Notes under the pieces: model-generated | What the model was told of the DNA's origin: nothing | Databases searched by the model: none | What the model saw: only the letters and a program-made list of their open reading frames with translations | Program-made: the position numbers and the translations under genes | Part shown: in pieces, positions 25,136 to 33,719 of the stretch | Position numbering within the stretch: position 1 is the first letter of the stretch | How the letters are laid out: each line of letters opens with the position of its first letter | NCBI RefSeq assembly: GCF_009295825.1 | Contig: NZ_WHKF01000003.1 | Coordinates: forward strand, 434,001 to 498,000 | DNA from: Marinifilum sp. N1E240 | Lineage (GTDB): Bacteria; Bacteroidota; Bacteroidia; Bacteroidales; Marinifilaceae | Length of the DNA stretch: 64,000 nucleotides | Direction of reading: 5' to 3'

Positions 25136-26509
25136 ATGAACAATTTATTATTACACTCACCTCTCGTTTGTTTATTCCTATCGATAATTTTCTTAATCAT
25201 GATTACTTACGCATTTTTTGTGTTTGTAAGAGAAAAAGAAAAAAAGGCTGCGAGTAGAGCACTGCTAATTGCAATTCTATTGCCTCTTCCCTATTTCTTC
25301 TCATGGTATTACAATTGGGAAATTGTTACGATAGTTCTAGTCGCTGATTTAATACTTACAGGAATTTTATTTCTGATTCCTTTTCCAATCGATAAAACAA
25401 TTACCGATGATTATCCTAAATCAAAAATAGATGAACGTGATATCATGTTCTCAAGAAATGAACTAAAAGAAGGAAGTGTAAATTTTGAGAATTACTACTC
25501 AAAAAATCCTGATAAAAGATTACTCGATGATGAATTTAGAAGAGAACCAGGCTTAACTGCAGAAAAATCTATTTTCTACAATCAAATGGCTTATGCGGCA
25601 GCCAATTCTAGTTTTTACGCTGTCGATCAATTTAAAGATGCCGTTGATGGCGAAGTCAATCCCAATCAGGAAAGTGTTTCCCCAAATGAAATGGCTAAAT
25701 TCATTAAATCATGGAGCAAAAAGTTAGGTGCTTTAAATACTGGAATTACAGAATTAAGTGATTATCATTTTTATTCACATAAAGGAAGAGGTGAAGAATA
25801 CGGTAAAGAAGTAAAAAGTAATCATACTCATGCCATAGCTTTTACTGTTGAAATGACACAAGAGATGGTTGATGCTGCTCCACAAGCTTCCATTGTCATG
25901 GAATCAGGACAACAATACCTCGAAGCCGGAAGAATAGCAGTACAAATAGCACAATTTTTACGCAGTTTGGGTTATTCTGCAAGAGCACATATCGATGGTA
26001 ATTATCAAGTGGTCTGTCCTTTGGTAGCCAGAGATTCAGGCTTAGGAGAAATTGGTAGAATGGGCTTACTCATGACACCAAAACAAGGTCCAAGAGTTCG
26101 GTTAGGTGTTGTTACCACCGATTTTAAGCTACCATCTACAAAATGGGAAAAAGATTATTCCGTTCATGATTTTTGCAATCGCTGTAAAAAATGTGCTGAT
26201 GTTTGTCCAAGTAAATCCATCTCGTTTGATGAACCAAAATTGATTAATGGTGTAAAGCGCTGGCAAATCAATTCCGAATCCTGTTTTACCTACTGGTGTA
26301 AAGCTGGCACCGATTGTGGACGTTGTATGGCAACCTGTCCCTACTCTCATCCCAATAATGCATTGCATAACTTTATTCGTTGGGGTATTAAGTATTCTCA
26401 ACTATTTAGGATACTTGCCGTACATTTAGATGATTTCTTTTATGGTAGAAAACCGAAATCAAAAGAAATGCCGAAATGGATACCTGAAGAGAATAAAAGC
26501 GAAAAATAA
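25136..26509 (+). CDS. Membrane-anchored reductive-dehalogenase-like Fe-S protein
   Basis: A 457-residue protein. Three hydrophobic segments lie in the first 80 residues. A central domain (about 110-335) resembles the corrinoid-binding fold of reductive dehalogenases and QueG (GYSARAHIDG, VCPLVARDSGLGEIGRMG). Two 4Fe-4S sites follow: C347-C350-C353-C357 (CNRCKKCADVCP), and C394-C397-C401 with C383 or C388 as the fourth ligand. It lacks a Tat signal and has no RdhB anchor gene nearby, because the anchor is built in. It probably takes electrons at the membrane. Actual dehalogenation is unproven. A -7-like TATCTTTC precedes it at 25108. Confidence 0.82.
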   Translation: MNNLLLHSPLVCLFLSIIFLIMITYAFFVFVREKEKKAASRALLIAILLPLPYFFSWYYNWEIVTIVLVADLILTGILFLIPFPIDKTITDDYPKSKIDERDIMFSRNELKEGSVNFENYYSKNPDKRLLDDEFRREPGLTAEKSIFYNQMAYAAANSSFYAVDQFKDAVDGEVNPNQESVSPNEMAKFIKSWSKKLGALNTGITELSDYHFYSHKGRGEEYGKEVKSNHTHAIAFTVEMTQEMVDAAPQASIVMESGQQYLEAGRIAVQIAQFLRSLGYSARAHIDGNYQVVCPLVARDSGLGEIGRMGLLMTPKQGPRVRLGVVTTDFKLPSTKWEKDYSVHDFCNRCKKCADVCPSKSISFDEPKLINGVKRWQINSESCFTYWCKAGTDCGRCMATCPYSHPNNALHNFIRWGIKYSQLFRILAVHLDDFFYGRKPKSKEMPKWIPEENKSEK

Positions 26510-26531
26510 TAAACGTGCTTCCATTTTGGTA

Positions 26532-26641
26532 AAAACCTACTGTGGTTTTCCTTAAAACCTGCTGTGGTTTCGAATAAAACCTAGTTAGGTTTAGTGCAAA
26601 AGCTGCTGTGGTTTCTTTCAAAACCTAAGCAGGTTTTTCAA
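26532..26641. repeat. Five-unit 22-bp tandem array of imperfect palindromes
   Basis: Units begin at 26532, 26554, 26576, 26598 and 26620, exactly 22 bp apart. Each follows AAAACCTnnnnnGGTTT plus a 4-5-nt variable tail, so each unit is itself an inverted repeat (AAACC / GGTTT). The central five bases vary while the arms are mostly kept. It lies in the convergent gap between the reductive-dehalogenase-like gene and rlmB. It is not coding and there is no cas gene. Confidence 0.85.
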
Positions 26642-26681
26642 AACAGTAAATCTACCTTATTTTCAACACAAGTAAAGTCAT

Positions 26682-26716
26682 AAAAAAAGGTGTAAAAGCA
26701 ATGCTTTACACCTTTC
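26682..26716. terminator. Bidirectional terminator between the Fe-S protein gene and rlmB
   Basis: The stem AAAGGTGTAAA / TTTACACCTTT, extended by AGC / GCT with one bulged A, has an A run before it and supports termination at least for rlmB on the minus strand. Confidence 0.75.
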
Positions 26717-26736
26717 AAATAATTTCAGTATTTATT

Positions 26737-27477
26737 TTATTTTCTCTGACGTACAGCTTCATAAACCATTAATGAAGCAGCCACAGATACATTTAACGAT
26801 TCAATAGAACCTAAAATTGGCAATTTTACTTGCTCATCTGCCAATCGTAGTAATCCCTCATCAATACCCGTATCTTCCGATCCCATGATAATTGCTGTAG
26901 CCAAGGTCAAATCAGCTTCAGTATACAATTGTTCCGCTTTCTCGGTTGAAGCAACAATTCTAATTCCTTCTTTTTTCAAAGCTCTAACCATTGTTTTAAG
27001 GTTCTGAACTCTACAAACAGGAATTGAATACAAAGCACCTGCTGAAGTCTTAATAGAATCAGGAGTAATTTTTGCCGAATTTTTAAATGGGATAATTATG
27101 GCTTGTACACCTGCACATTCTGCAGAACGAGCAATAGCACCAAAATTACGAACATCAGTAATCTGATCGAGAATTAAGATTAAAGGATTTTTACCTTCAG
27201 CCAATATCTGTGGAATCACATCTTCAAGCTCCTGATAAGCAATAGGAGCAATTAAAGTCACCACACCTTGATTGTTATGCTGATCTAAAGATTTAATTTT
27301 CTCGGCAGGTACGAATTGATATTCAACTTCTTTCTCACGAATTAAATCGAATAATTCATTGTATAATCGTCCTGTTAATCCCTTACGAATTAGAACTTTC
27401 TCAATTTCTTTTTCGTTTTTAATCGCTTCCATTGTTGCTCTAATACCGAACAACATTTCTTGTTTCTGTTTAGCCAT
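26737..27477 (-). CDS. rlmB: 23S rRNA (guanosine-2'-O-)-methyltransferase RlmB (TrmH/SpoU family)
   Basis: A 246-residue SPOUT methyltransferase. It has an N-terminal L30e-like substrate-binding domain (residues 1-75) and a knotted SAM domain with NFGAIARSAECAGVQAI, IIMGSEDTGI and SIESLNVSVAASLMVYEA, the three SpoU motifs. By homology it methylates G2251 in 23S rRNA, although members of this family can act on tRNA. It starts 7 nt after the DUF418 gene, forming an operon. Confidence 0.92.
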   Translation of the reverse strand: MAKQKQEMLFGIRATMEAIKNEKEIEKVLIRKGLTGRLYNELFDLIREKEVEYQFVPAEKIKSLDQHNNQGVVTLIAPIAYQELEDVIPQILAEGKNPLILILDQITDVRNFGAIARSAECAGVQAIIIPFKNSAKITPDSIKTSAGALYSIPVCRVQNLKTMVRALKKEGIRIVASTEKAEQLYTEADLTLATAIIMGSEDTGIDEGLLRLADEQVKLPILGSIESLNVSVAASLMVYEAVRQRK

Positions 27478-27484
27478 TGATCAA

Positions 27485-28729
27485 TTACTTACTGATATTT
27501 ACATTTAATGATAGTTGTGGTTTTTCTTTATAGGTAAGATATCTCCACAACCATTCCAAAGGTCCCATTCTGTAATACTTCAACCACATATATGATGAAG
27601 TCATTTGGAAAATCCAGATGCCAAGCATCCAATAGAGCAATTCAAACCTTGTGAACTCTCCGAACAATCCAAAACCGTAACTGTAGAAAATGAGGGAACA
27701 AATTACGGACTGGCAAAGGTAGTTTGTAAAAGCCAATCGACCAACTGCTTCGAGCCCTTTCATTAAAAATTGAAGAATATTTAATTGATAAACTAATATA
27801 ATTAGACCAATATAACCCAGCGAAGTAAATATACTTGAGAAGTAATTGTACTGATATCCAAATTTGAAATAATGAATAACCTCCCATCTATTCTGTGTCA
27901 TTTCTTGCACACCATAATTTGAAATGAACGCTCCAATTCCAATTCCTACAAGAGCCATAACTCCATAAAATATTTTCGATTTAGTAGCTGATAAAATACC
28001 TTTATTTAGCAAAACCATTCCTAATAACATCAATCCCGTAGTTCGCCATAAGGAAAGCATAAAGAAAGATCCAATTTGGTAATTCATATTTAATTGCGCT
28101 CTTTTTACAAAAATATCCAACCAGGAACCATTCTGATATAGGTCGGTTTCTGCTTTTAATGTCTCCGCTGATGGTAAAAACTCTGCCATCGATTCTTCGA
28201 GCATTTTTTCAGGCATACTTTCAAACAAACTACCCACACCGTAAAAAAACAGCATTGGAAGCATATAGAGAATCACAACTAATACTATCTTCCAGCTATC
28301 TTTCATCTTGCGAAACAAGACAGCAATTAAACCTATTAAGGAGTAAGCCACTAAAATATCTCCAAACCATATAAAATAGGCGTGAATCATTCCAAAAAGA
28401 AGAAGCCACAACATTCTACGAATGTGAATGCTTGCTCCATCAATTCCTTTTTCCGTCAAGCGATTTATGAATAACAACATACCTGCTCCAAATAGAATAG
28501 AGAAAATGCTCATGAATTTTAATTCTGCAAAAACATGAACCAACCAGTAGGCAAAATCATCCAATCCACTCATCTCACCCATAACCAAAGGGTTAGCAAA
28601 TGAGGCATTGGGTAAGGCAAACATTTGTATGTTGATAAACAAGATGCCGAGCAAGGCAAATCCTCGTAGAATATCTAATGATCTAATTCTCTCTTTTGGG
28701 GTAGTTGGGCTAGCGTGTAGGTTTGACAT
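27485..28729 (-). CDS. DUF418 domain membrane protein
   Basis: A 414-residue polytopic protein with about nine to ten membrane segments. It begins with RSLDILRGFALLGILFINI, typical of the DUF418/YeiB group, and has the C-terminal DUF418 part (about 240-400) with LEAVGRLAFTNYLCQS and MGPLEWLWRYLTY. The fold is related to acyltransferase_3-type proteins. No defined role is known. It is first in an operon with rlmB, an association that gives no clear functional hint. Confidence 0.88.
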   Translation of the reverse strand: MSNLHASPTTPKERIRSLDILRGFALLGILFINIQMFALPNASFANPLVMGEMSGLDDFAYWLVHVFAELKFMSIFSILFGAGMLLFINRLTEKGIDGASIHIRRMLWLLLFGMIHAYFIWFGDILVAYSLIGLIAVLFRKMKDSWKIVLVVILYMLPMLFFYGVGSLFESMPEKMLEESMAEFLPSAETLKAETDLYQNGSWLDIFVKRAQLNMNYQIGSFFMLSLWRTTGLMLLGMVLLNKGILSATKSKIFYGVMALVGIGIGAFISNYGVQEMTQNRWEVIHYFKFGYQYNYFSSIFTSLGYIGLIILVYQLNILQFLMKGLEAVGRLAFTNYLCQSVICSLIFYSYGFGLFGEFTRFELLYWMLGIWIFQMTSSYMWLKYYRMGPLEWLWRYLTYKEKPQLSLNVNISK

Positions 28730-28884
28730 TTTTTCCTTTCAAGATAAGAAGTTTCAAGCAAAGGGCGCAAAATGTTTTCAAGTAAAAAAATATCTAATCT
28801 CCTTAAAGTAAAAATGGAGAGCGCAATAAATCACACATCTCCATTCTATTCATACATTATAGTATTCTTCTATTGCTGTTAAAA

Positions 28885-28913
28885 TGACAAGCATCTCGAA
28901 AATGCTAGACAGA
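28885..28913. repeat. Dispersed palindromic element, copy 2 (inverted relative to copy 1)
   Basis: Read on the minus strand, TGTCTAGCATTTTCGAGATG continues to CTTGTCA and matches the copy at 7428-7460 at 24 of 27 positions. Its own arms have two mismatches. It lies in the 202-bp gap between the DUF418 and ABC-F genes. Confidence 0.65.
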
Positions 28914-28931
28914 TTATCAATACATTAATAC

Positions 28932-30872
28932 CTACTCTCCTCTCTCAATAATCAATTCCTCTAATTGCTCATTAAACTCTTCCCAAGCCAACATTTCGTT
29001 TTCTAAATCCTTTTTAGCTTCCTCGTATTTGGTAAAAAGAGACTGGTCTTGCATCTTTTCAGGATTTGCTAACAAGTCCTCCATTTCTGCAATTTGTTCT
29101 TCGAATTTGGCGATATTTTCCTCTGCAGATGTAACATTTCTCTCCATTTTTGAGATCTTCTTACTCATCTCTTTACGCTCTAAATAGTTGAGCTTATTTT
29201 CAGAAGGAGCCTCCACAATCTTATCCTGAACTATAGCTTTTTTCACTTCCAGTTCTTTCAAAGATTCCATCTTTTTGGCTCTTAAGAATTCATAAATTCC
29301 ACCTAGATGCTCTTTGATTTTTTTGTTGGCAAACTCATATACTTTCGATGCCAATCCGTCCAAAAATTCACGATCGTGAGAAACAACAATTACGGTTCCA
29401 TCGAATTGAGACAATGCCTCTTTCAATACATCTTTAGATTTCATGTCCAGGTGATTGGTAGGCTCATCGAGAACCAACAAATTCACAGGTTCAAGAAGTA
29501 AGCGAATCATTGCCAATCGAGATTTTTCTCCTCCCGACAATACCTTAACTTTTTTATCAACATCCTCGCCTCTAAACATGAAAGCACCTAAAATATCACG
29601 AATTTTAGTTCTTACATCACCAACAGCAACATCATCAATAGTATCAAATACAGTTTTGTTATCATCTAGAAGTTGAGCCTGATTCTGGGCAAAGTATCCA
29701 ATTTTTACATTGTGACCAATCTTACAAACACCTGTGTGTTCCAGCTCTCCCATCAAAACTTTTACAAGCGTAGATTTTCCTTCTCCATTCTTTCCTACAA
29801 AGGCAAGTTTTTCGCCTCTTTCAATTACAAAATCAAGTTCACTTAGCACCAAATGATCGCCATAAGCTTTACTCAATTCTTTTGCTTCACAAACCAAATC
29901 TCCCGAACGAGGTGCAGGTGGAAATTTTAAATTCAGCTTTCCTAAATCCTCCTCATCAATCTCAATTCTATCAATCTTCTCCAATTGCTTAACGCGTGAT
30001 TGAACCTGAACCGATTTGGTTGCTTTATATCTAAATCGTTCGATAAACTCTTCCGTATCCTTAATCTGCTTTTGCTGATTAATGTACGCTTTCATTTGTT
30101 GCTCACGACGCTCGGCATGCAAAACAACATATTCAGAATAAGGAACTTTATAATCGTATATTTTCCCAACAGATATTTCAACAGTTCTATTAGTAATCGT
30201 ATCTAAAAATGCACGATCGTGAGAAACCAGAACTACAGCTCCCGGATATACTTTCAGAAAATCCTCTAACCACTGAATTGATTCGATATCCAAATGGTTG
30301 GTAGGCTCATCCAAAAGAAACACATCCGGACGACGCAAAAGAATTTTCGCCAGTTCAATTCGCATTCTCCAACCACCACTAAATTCATTGGTTTGTCGAG
30401 TAAAATCGGAACGTAAAAATCCTAAGCCCATAAGAGTTCGTTCCGCCTCAGCATCGATATTCTCACCGCCCATCATATGGTAGCGATCATTCTTATCCGT
30501 CAATCGATCAATAAGCTTCATATATTCTTCCGATTCGTAATCGGTACGCTCAGCAATCTCCGTATTAATTTTAGCAATCTCTCTTTCTAATGCAATTACC
30601 TCCTCAAATGCTGTTAGTGTTTCTTCCATTACAGTCTTACCATCAACATGGTTCATTTGCTGTGGAAGATAACCGATTTTCACCTCACTAGGTATCGAAA
30701 CCGTACCTTTTGTAGATCCTTGAATTCCTGCAAAGATTTTCAGTAATGTTGATTTTCCTGCTCCATTCTTTCCCACCAAACCAATTCGGTCGCGAGTATT
30801 TACGATGAAACTAACATCTTTAAAAAGAGTAAAACCACCAAATTCAACTGTGAGATTATTTATAGAGATCAT
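28932..30872 (-). CDS. ABC-F family ATPase (Uup/YheS-like), ribosome-associated
   Basis: A 646-residue soluble protein with two ABC domains and no membrane segments. Walker A motifs are GLVGKNGAGKSTLL (about residue 33) and FVGKNGEGKSTLVK (about 350). The signatures are EFSGGWRMR and VLSGGEKSR, each followed by LLDEPTNHLD or LVLDEPTNHLD. The inter-domain linker (about 235-310) is charged, as in ABC-F. The C-terminal coiled coil (about 560-640) resembles the Uup type. Members act on ribosomes, in quality control or antibiotic protection; which applies here is not decided by sequence. Confidence 0.93.
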   Translation of the reverse strand: MISINNLTVEFGGFTLFKDVSFIVNTRDRIGLVGKNGAGKSTLLKIFAGIQGSTKGTVSIPSEVKIGYLPQQMNHVDGKTVMEETLTAFEEVIALEREIAKINTEIAERTDYESEEYMKLIDRLTDKNDRYHMMGGENIDAEAERTLMGLGFLRSDFTRQTNEFSGGWRMRIELAKILLRRPDVFLLDEPTNHLDIESIQWLEDFLKVYPGAVVLVSHDRAFLDTITNRTVEISVGKIYDYKVPYSEYVVLHAERREQQMKAYINQQKQIKDTEEFIERFRYKATKSVQVQSRVKQLEKIDRIEIDEEDLGKLNLKFPPAPRSGDLVCEAKELSKAYGDHLVLSELDFVIERGEKLAFVGKNGEGKSTLVKVLMGELEHTGVCKIGHNVKIGYFAQNQAQLLDDNKTVFDTIDDVAVGDVRTKIRDILGAFMFRGEDVDKKVKVLSGGEKSRLAMIRLLLEPVNLLVLDEPTNHLDMKSKDVLKEALSQFDGTVIVVSHDREFLDGLASKVYEFANKKIKEHLGGIYEFLRAKKMESLKELEVKKAIVQDKIVEAPSENKLNYLERKEMSKKISKMERNVTSAEENIAKFEEQIAEMEDLLANPEKMQDQSLFTKYEEAKKDLENEMLAWEEFNEQLEELIIERGE

Positions 30873-30962
30873 GCTGTGTCAATTTTCATTAGAGCGACAA
30901 AAATAGTGAACTATTACCAATTATGAACCATTGCCTAAAGCCAAATAGCGATTGAAAAACTA

Positions 30963-31715
30963 CTAACTGTTTGTTACCTGCTCTTTGTTTATCTTATCTT
31001 GTTCACTGATTACGGCTTTTTTCAATAGTTCTGAGTTAATAATATTCTCTTTAACCTCAGTCATCACAATGTTTTCTGCTTCTGCAAAAGAGATATCGTA
31101 TACTCTATTCACCTTCCCATATTCTTCAGGAAATCGAGCAATCAGCTTGTCATACAATCTATCCAAATCTACTTTATTAGGATTTTGGAATTCCATTTTC
31201 AATTCAAATCGACGAACCAATGCCTCATCAATCAAATCAATTTGGTTGGTTGCAGCAATAATAATAGAGTTCTTTGGCAAATGATCCATCATCTGAATCA
31301 TTCCGTTCACAACCCTTTTCATTTCACTACTATCTGTATTGTCGTAATTTCTCTCTTTTCCTAAAGAATCAAATTCATCGAAAAACAGAACAGCTTCTTG
31401 CGTTTCCACCATTTTAAAAGCCGAAGCAATATTTCTGGATGTTTCACCTAATTTAGAAGATATGATATTTCCCAAATTAATAGTCTTTAGCTTTTTATTT
31501 AGTTTATGAGCAATAGCCTTAGCAGTCATGGTTTTACCACATCCTGATTTTCCAAAAAGTAACAGCTTATTAATAACAGGTAAACCATACTTCGATAAAA
31601 TTTCCACATGTTCATATTCTCTAAGGAATTGATTTATCTGTGAAAAAAGTCGTTCGTCAAAAACTATGTCATCAAAATTGACTCTGCCCTGATTAGGGAT
31701 AAATAAATGATTCAT
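30963..31715 (-). CDS. Stand-alone AAA+ ATPase (FtsH/Vps4-like clade)
   Basis: A 250-residue protein that is essentially one AAA+ domain. Walker A is LLFGKSGCGKTMTAKAIA (about residues 53-70), Walker B is VLFFDEFDSLGKER (about 108-121), sensor 1 is IIIAATNQ, and the arginine-finger pair is in ALVRRFELK. Such short AAA proteins are often found next to a subtilase-like protease gene, but none is present here. A substrate cannot be proposed. It is preceded by its own -7-like site (31765-31772) and lies 90 nt upstream of ABC-F on the same strand. Confidence 0.85.
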   Translation of the reverse strand: MNHLFIPNQGRVNFDDIVFDERLFSQINQFLREYEHVEILSKYGLPVINKLLLFGKSGCGKTMTAKAIAHKLNKKLKTINLGNIISSKLGETSRNIASAFKMVETQEAVLFFDEFDSLGKERNYDNTDSSEMKRVVNGMIQMMDHLPKNSIIIAATNQIDLIDEALVRRFELKMEFQNPNKVDLDRLYDKLIARFPEEYGKVNRVYDISFAEAENIVMTEVKENIINSELLKKAVISEQDKINKEQVTNS

Positions 31716-31764
31716 GCGTATTTATTGTGTTTGCTGTATTGTTATGTGGTACTAAAATATTCTG

Positions 31765-31772
31765 CAAACTTA
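31765..31772 (-). promoter_or_regulatory. -7 element for the AAA+ ATPase gene
   Basis: Minus-strand TAAGTTTG fits TAnnTTTG and would give a leader of about 43 nt. Confidence 0.4.
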
Positions 31773-31802
31773 GCATTTTATCCTAAAAACAGTATCATCT
31801 CG

Positions 31803-31833
31803 TTTTGCCAATTTGTAAAAAGAATTACATTTG
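31803..31833 (+). promoter_or_regulatory. Consensus-like promoter for the STAS-like gene
   Basis: TTTG (31804-31807), 18 nt, then TACATTTG (31826-31833). Both boxes match the Bacteroidota pattern and lie 64 nt upstream of the start codon. Confidence 0.6.
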
Positions 31834-31896
31834 CAGACCAATTTAAAAACACACTATCTCTGTAAAAAACAATAAATTAAAGAGAATTAATAAAGA

Positions 31897-32343
31897 ATGA
31901 AATTTATAAAGTACTCCTACTTGAAGGATCACAAACTGTTAATAAAAGTTTGTAAAGGGGAAGTTGTGCGTCGTGAGTTAATTAGTGAGTTTCAACAAGC
32001 ATTTGCAAATATAAACTCAGATCAACCTATTTGTATCTTATTAGATGCTAGAAAAGTAAAAATTAAAGCGTCAGTAGATGAAAGTAAACTATACACCAAT
32101 TTCTTTCTAAACAAAAATATTTATAAAACAGTCGATCAGGTTGCTGTAGTTACTGATACTCCAGATCAGGTGGTGCAAACCATGATGTTCATTGAAGGAG
32201 TCAAACATCTTAACAAATCAATAAAGATATTCAGTTCTACTGATTCTGCGATTAATTGGCTAAACACAAAAGCGAGTAAAGAAACTATTAAAAAGACTCT
32301 CGACAGTTTAAATCAAATAAATCAACACAAAAAAGCTTCATAA
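31897..32343 (+). CDS. STAS/SpoIIAA-like hypothetical protein
   Basis: A 148-residue soluble protein. The alternating strand-helix pattern (YLKDHKLLIKVCKGEV, then CILLDARKVKIKASVDES, then QVAVVTDTPDQVVQTMMFI) resembles the SpoIIAA-like/STAS fold found in many Bacteroidota one-domain proteins. No catalytic motif is visible. It has a consensus-like promoter and its own terminator, so it is transcribed alone between an AAA+ gene and a lipoprotein gene. The fold assignment is by pattern only. Confidence 0.65.
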   Translation: MKFIKYSYLKDHKLLIKVCKGEVVRRELISEFQQAFANINSDQPICILLDARKVKIKASVDESKLYTNFFLNKNIYKTVDQVAVVTDTPDQVVQTMMFIEGVKHLNKSIKIFSSTDSAINWLNTKASKETIKKTLDSLNQINQHKKAS

Positions 32344-32344
32344 A

Positions 32345-32380
32345 AAATGAGAACTCCAAAAAGGAATTCTCATTTAATTG
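32345..32380. terminator. Bidirectional terminator after the STAS-like gene
   Basis: AAATGAGAA-CTCC pairs with GGAA-TTCTCATTT across a short A-rich loop, giving a 12-bp stem with one mismatch. Confidence 0.7.
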
Positions 32381-32401
32381 GTCCATCTCACTAGAGGTGG
32401 A

Positions 32402-33517
32402 TTATTTTTTCAAATATTCTTTATGAATGGCTTTTTCAAATTCAACCCAGTGCTCATCTGTCATTCTTCCTGGAGTAAACAAGCAAATACCTGTAGCACC
32501 ATTTTCCATTGATTCACGAATAGCATCTCCCAACTCTTCAGGTAATAAACCATGATTTTCAGGATCAGCTTCTTTCGCTTTCGAATCTGGCTTAGGACAA
32601 ATGAACAAACCACTGTAAACAGGTTTTTCTCCGTTCAAACTATGTGTTGATTCCTTACACATTTTACCAACCCATTCAGTTCCTTCCAGATAGAAATCAT
32701 TATAGTTCATTGGTAAAAAAGCATCTAAATTCCACTTATCCCATTCCTGACGAACCATTTTAACTGCATGAGAATGAGGTCCAGGAAATACAGCAGCAGT
32801 AATATCTTTTCCTTGACGGTGCACATCCTCTACCAATCTGTTTACCATTTTAGTAATTAAATCCTGACGAAATTGCTTCCATTCTTGTGATTCACGAGCT
32901 TCTGCCTGATCTGTAATTTCGATTCCCGTTTTTACCTTGAAATCAGCCTTACACTTATCGCAATAGCAATAATCAAATTCAGGATATTCTTTATCCATCA
33001 CCAAATCGTACTTTTCCCACAAACCTTTAGCTAAAATTACATCCGGGAAACGAATGTAATCCAAATGTACGCCGTCAACTTCAGGCAATTTAGCTATGCT
33101 CACATATAAATTTGATAAGTATTGATATACTTCATCTTTGTTTGGACACAAAAATGTATAATGATCGACAAATGCAGGTTTATCGTAGGCCGATTCACCA
33201 TTACCATTTACAGCATACAATTCGGCAGGAATATTTTTATCTCTACCTTGTACCATTGTAGGTATCCAGGTATGAAATTCGAGACCTGCTGCTTTAGCAA
33301 TTTTTCCTACTCTTTGATAAACAGCGGGATCATGTCCTCCATTGTACATTAATCCATCAATTCCCTTTTCTTTTAAATCCTTAAAATTCTCCGATAATTC
33401 AGTATCGGTAGCTTCTCCGGGTCCACCAATCCAGGCAAAACATGGAACTTTTGTTGACTGTTTGGTACTGCAAGACATCAACAAGAACAAACTGCAAACA
33501 GCAAGTAACTTATACAT
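32402..33517 (-). CDS. Glycoside-hydrolase-like (family 10-like/DUF187-type) lipoprotein
   Basis: A 371-residue lipoprotein with a signal peptide ending LLMSC. The mature part resembles TIM-barrel glycosidases annotated as family 10-like or DUF187, with VDGVHLDYIRFPD at about residues 150-162, FLPMNYNDFY near 240 and TGICLFTPG near 345. A paired-cysteine stretch CYCDKCKADF (about 186-195) suggests a small metal-binding or disulfide insertion. The substrate, probably a cell-wall or plant/algal polysaccharide, is not known. It is monocistronic with no SusCD pair or other polysaccharide gene nearby. Confidence 0.8.
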   Translation of the reverse strand: MYKLLAVCSLFLLMSCSTKQSTKVPCFAWIGGPGEATDTELSENFKDLKEKGIDGLMYNGGHDPAVYQRVGKIAKAAGLEFHTWIPTMVQGRDKNIPAELYAVNGNGESAYDKPAFVDHYTFLCPNKDEVYQYLSNLYVSIAKLPEVDGVHLDYIRFPDVILAKGLWEKYDLVMDKEYPEFDYCYCDKCKADFKVKTGIEITDQAEARESQEWKQFRQDLITKMVNRLVEDVHRQGKDITAAVFPGPHSHAVKMVRQEWDKWNLDAFLPMNYNDFYLEGTEWVGKMCKESTHSLNGEKPVYSGLFICPKPDSKAKEADPENHGLLPEELGDAIRESMENGATGICLFTPGRMTDEHWVEFEKAIHKEYLKK

Positions 33518-33646
33518 AGTACGTTTATAAAAAATTGAAATGTGGCTTTTGGAATACCCGATAAAGATATAAAATATAATGAATGTAGAATCATAAATTC
33601 ATTCGTGCGCTACAATCGCAATTTCATTTTTTTTATCGAACTGTTT

Positions 33647-33695
33647 GACTTTTCAACTCTTGGACTTTTAGACTGATGGACTTTTTATATCTTTG
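33647..33695 (+). promoter_or_regulatory. rlmD promoter region with 16-bp direct repeats
   Basis: GACTTTT recurs at 33647, 33663 and 33679, exactly 16 bp apart, followed by -7-like TATCTTTG (33688-33695). The predicted leader is only about 20 nt before the GTG start. Confidence 0.5.
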
Positions 33696-33719
33696 TGCCC
33701 AAATTAAAAATTACGACAA

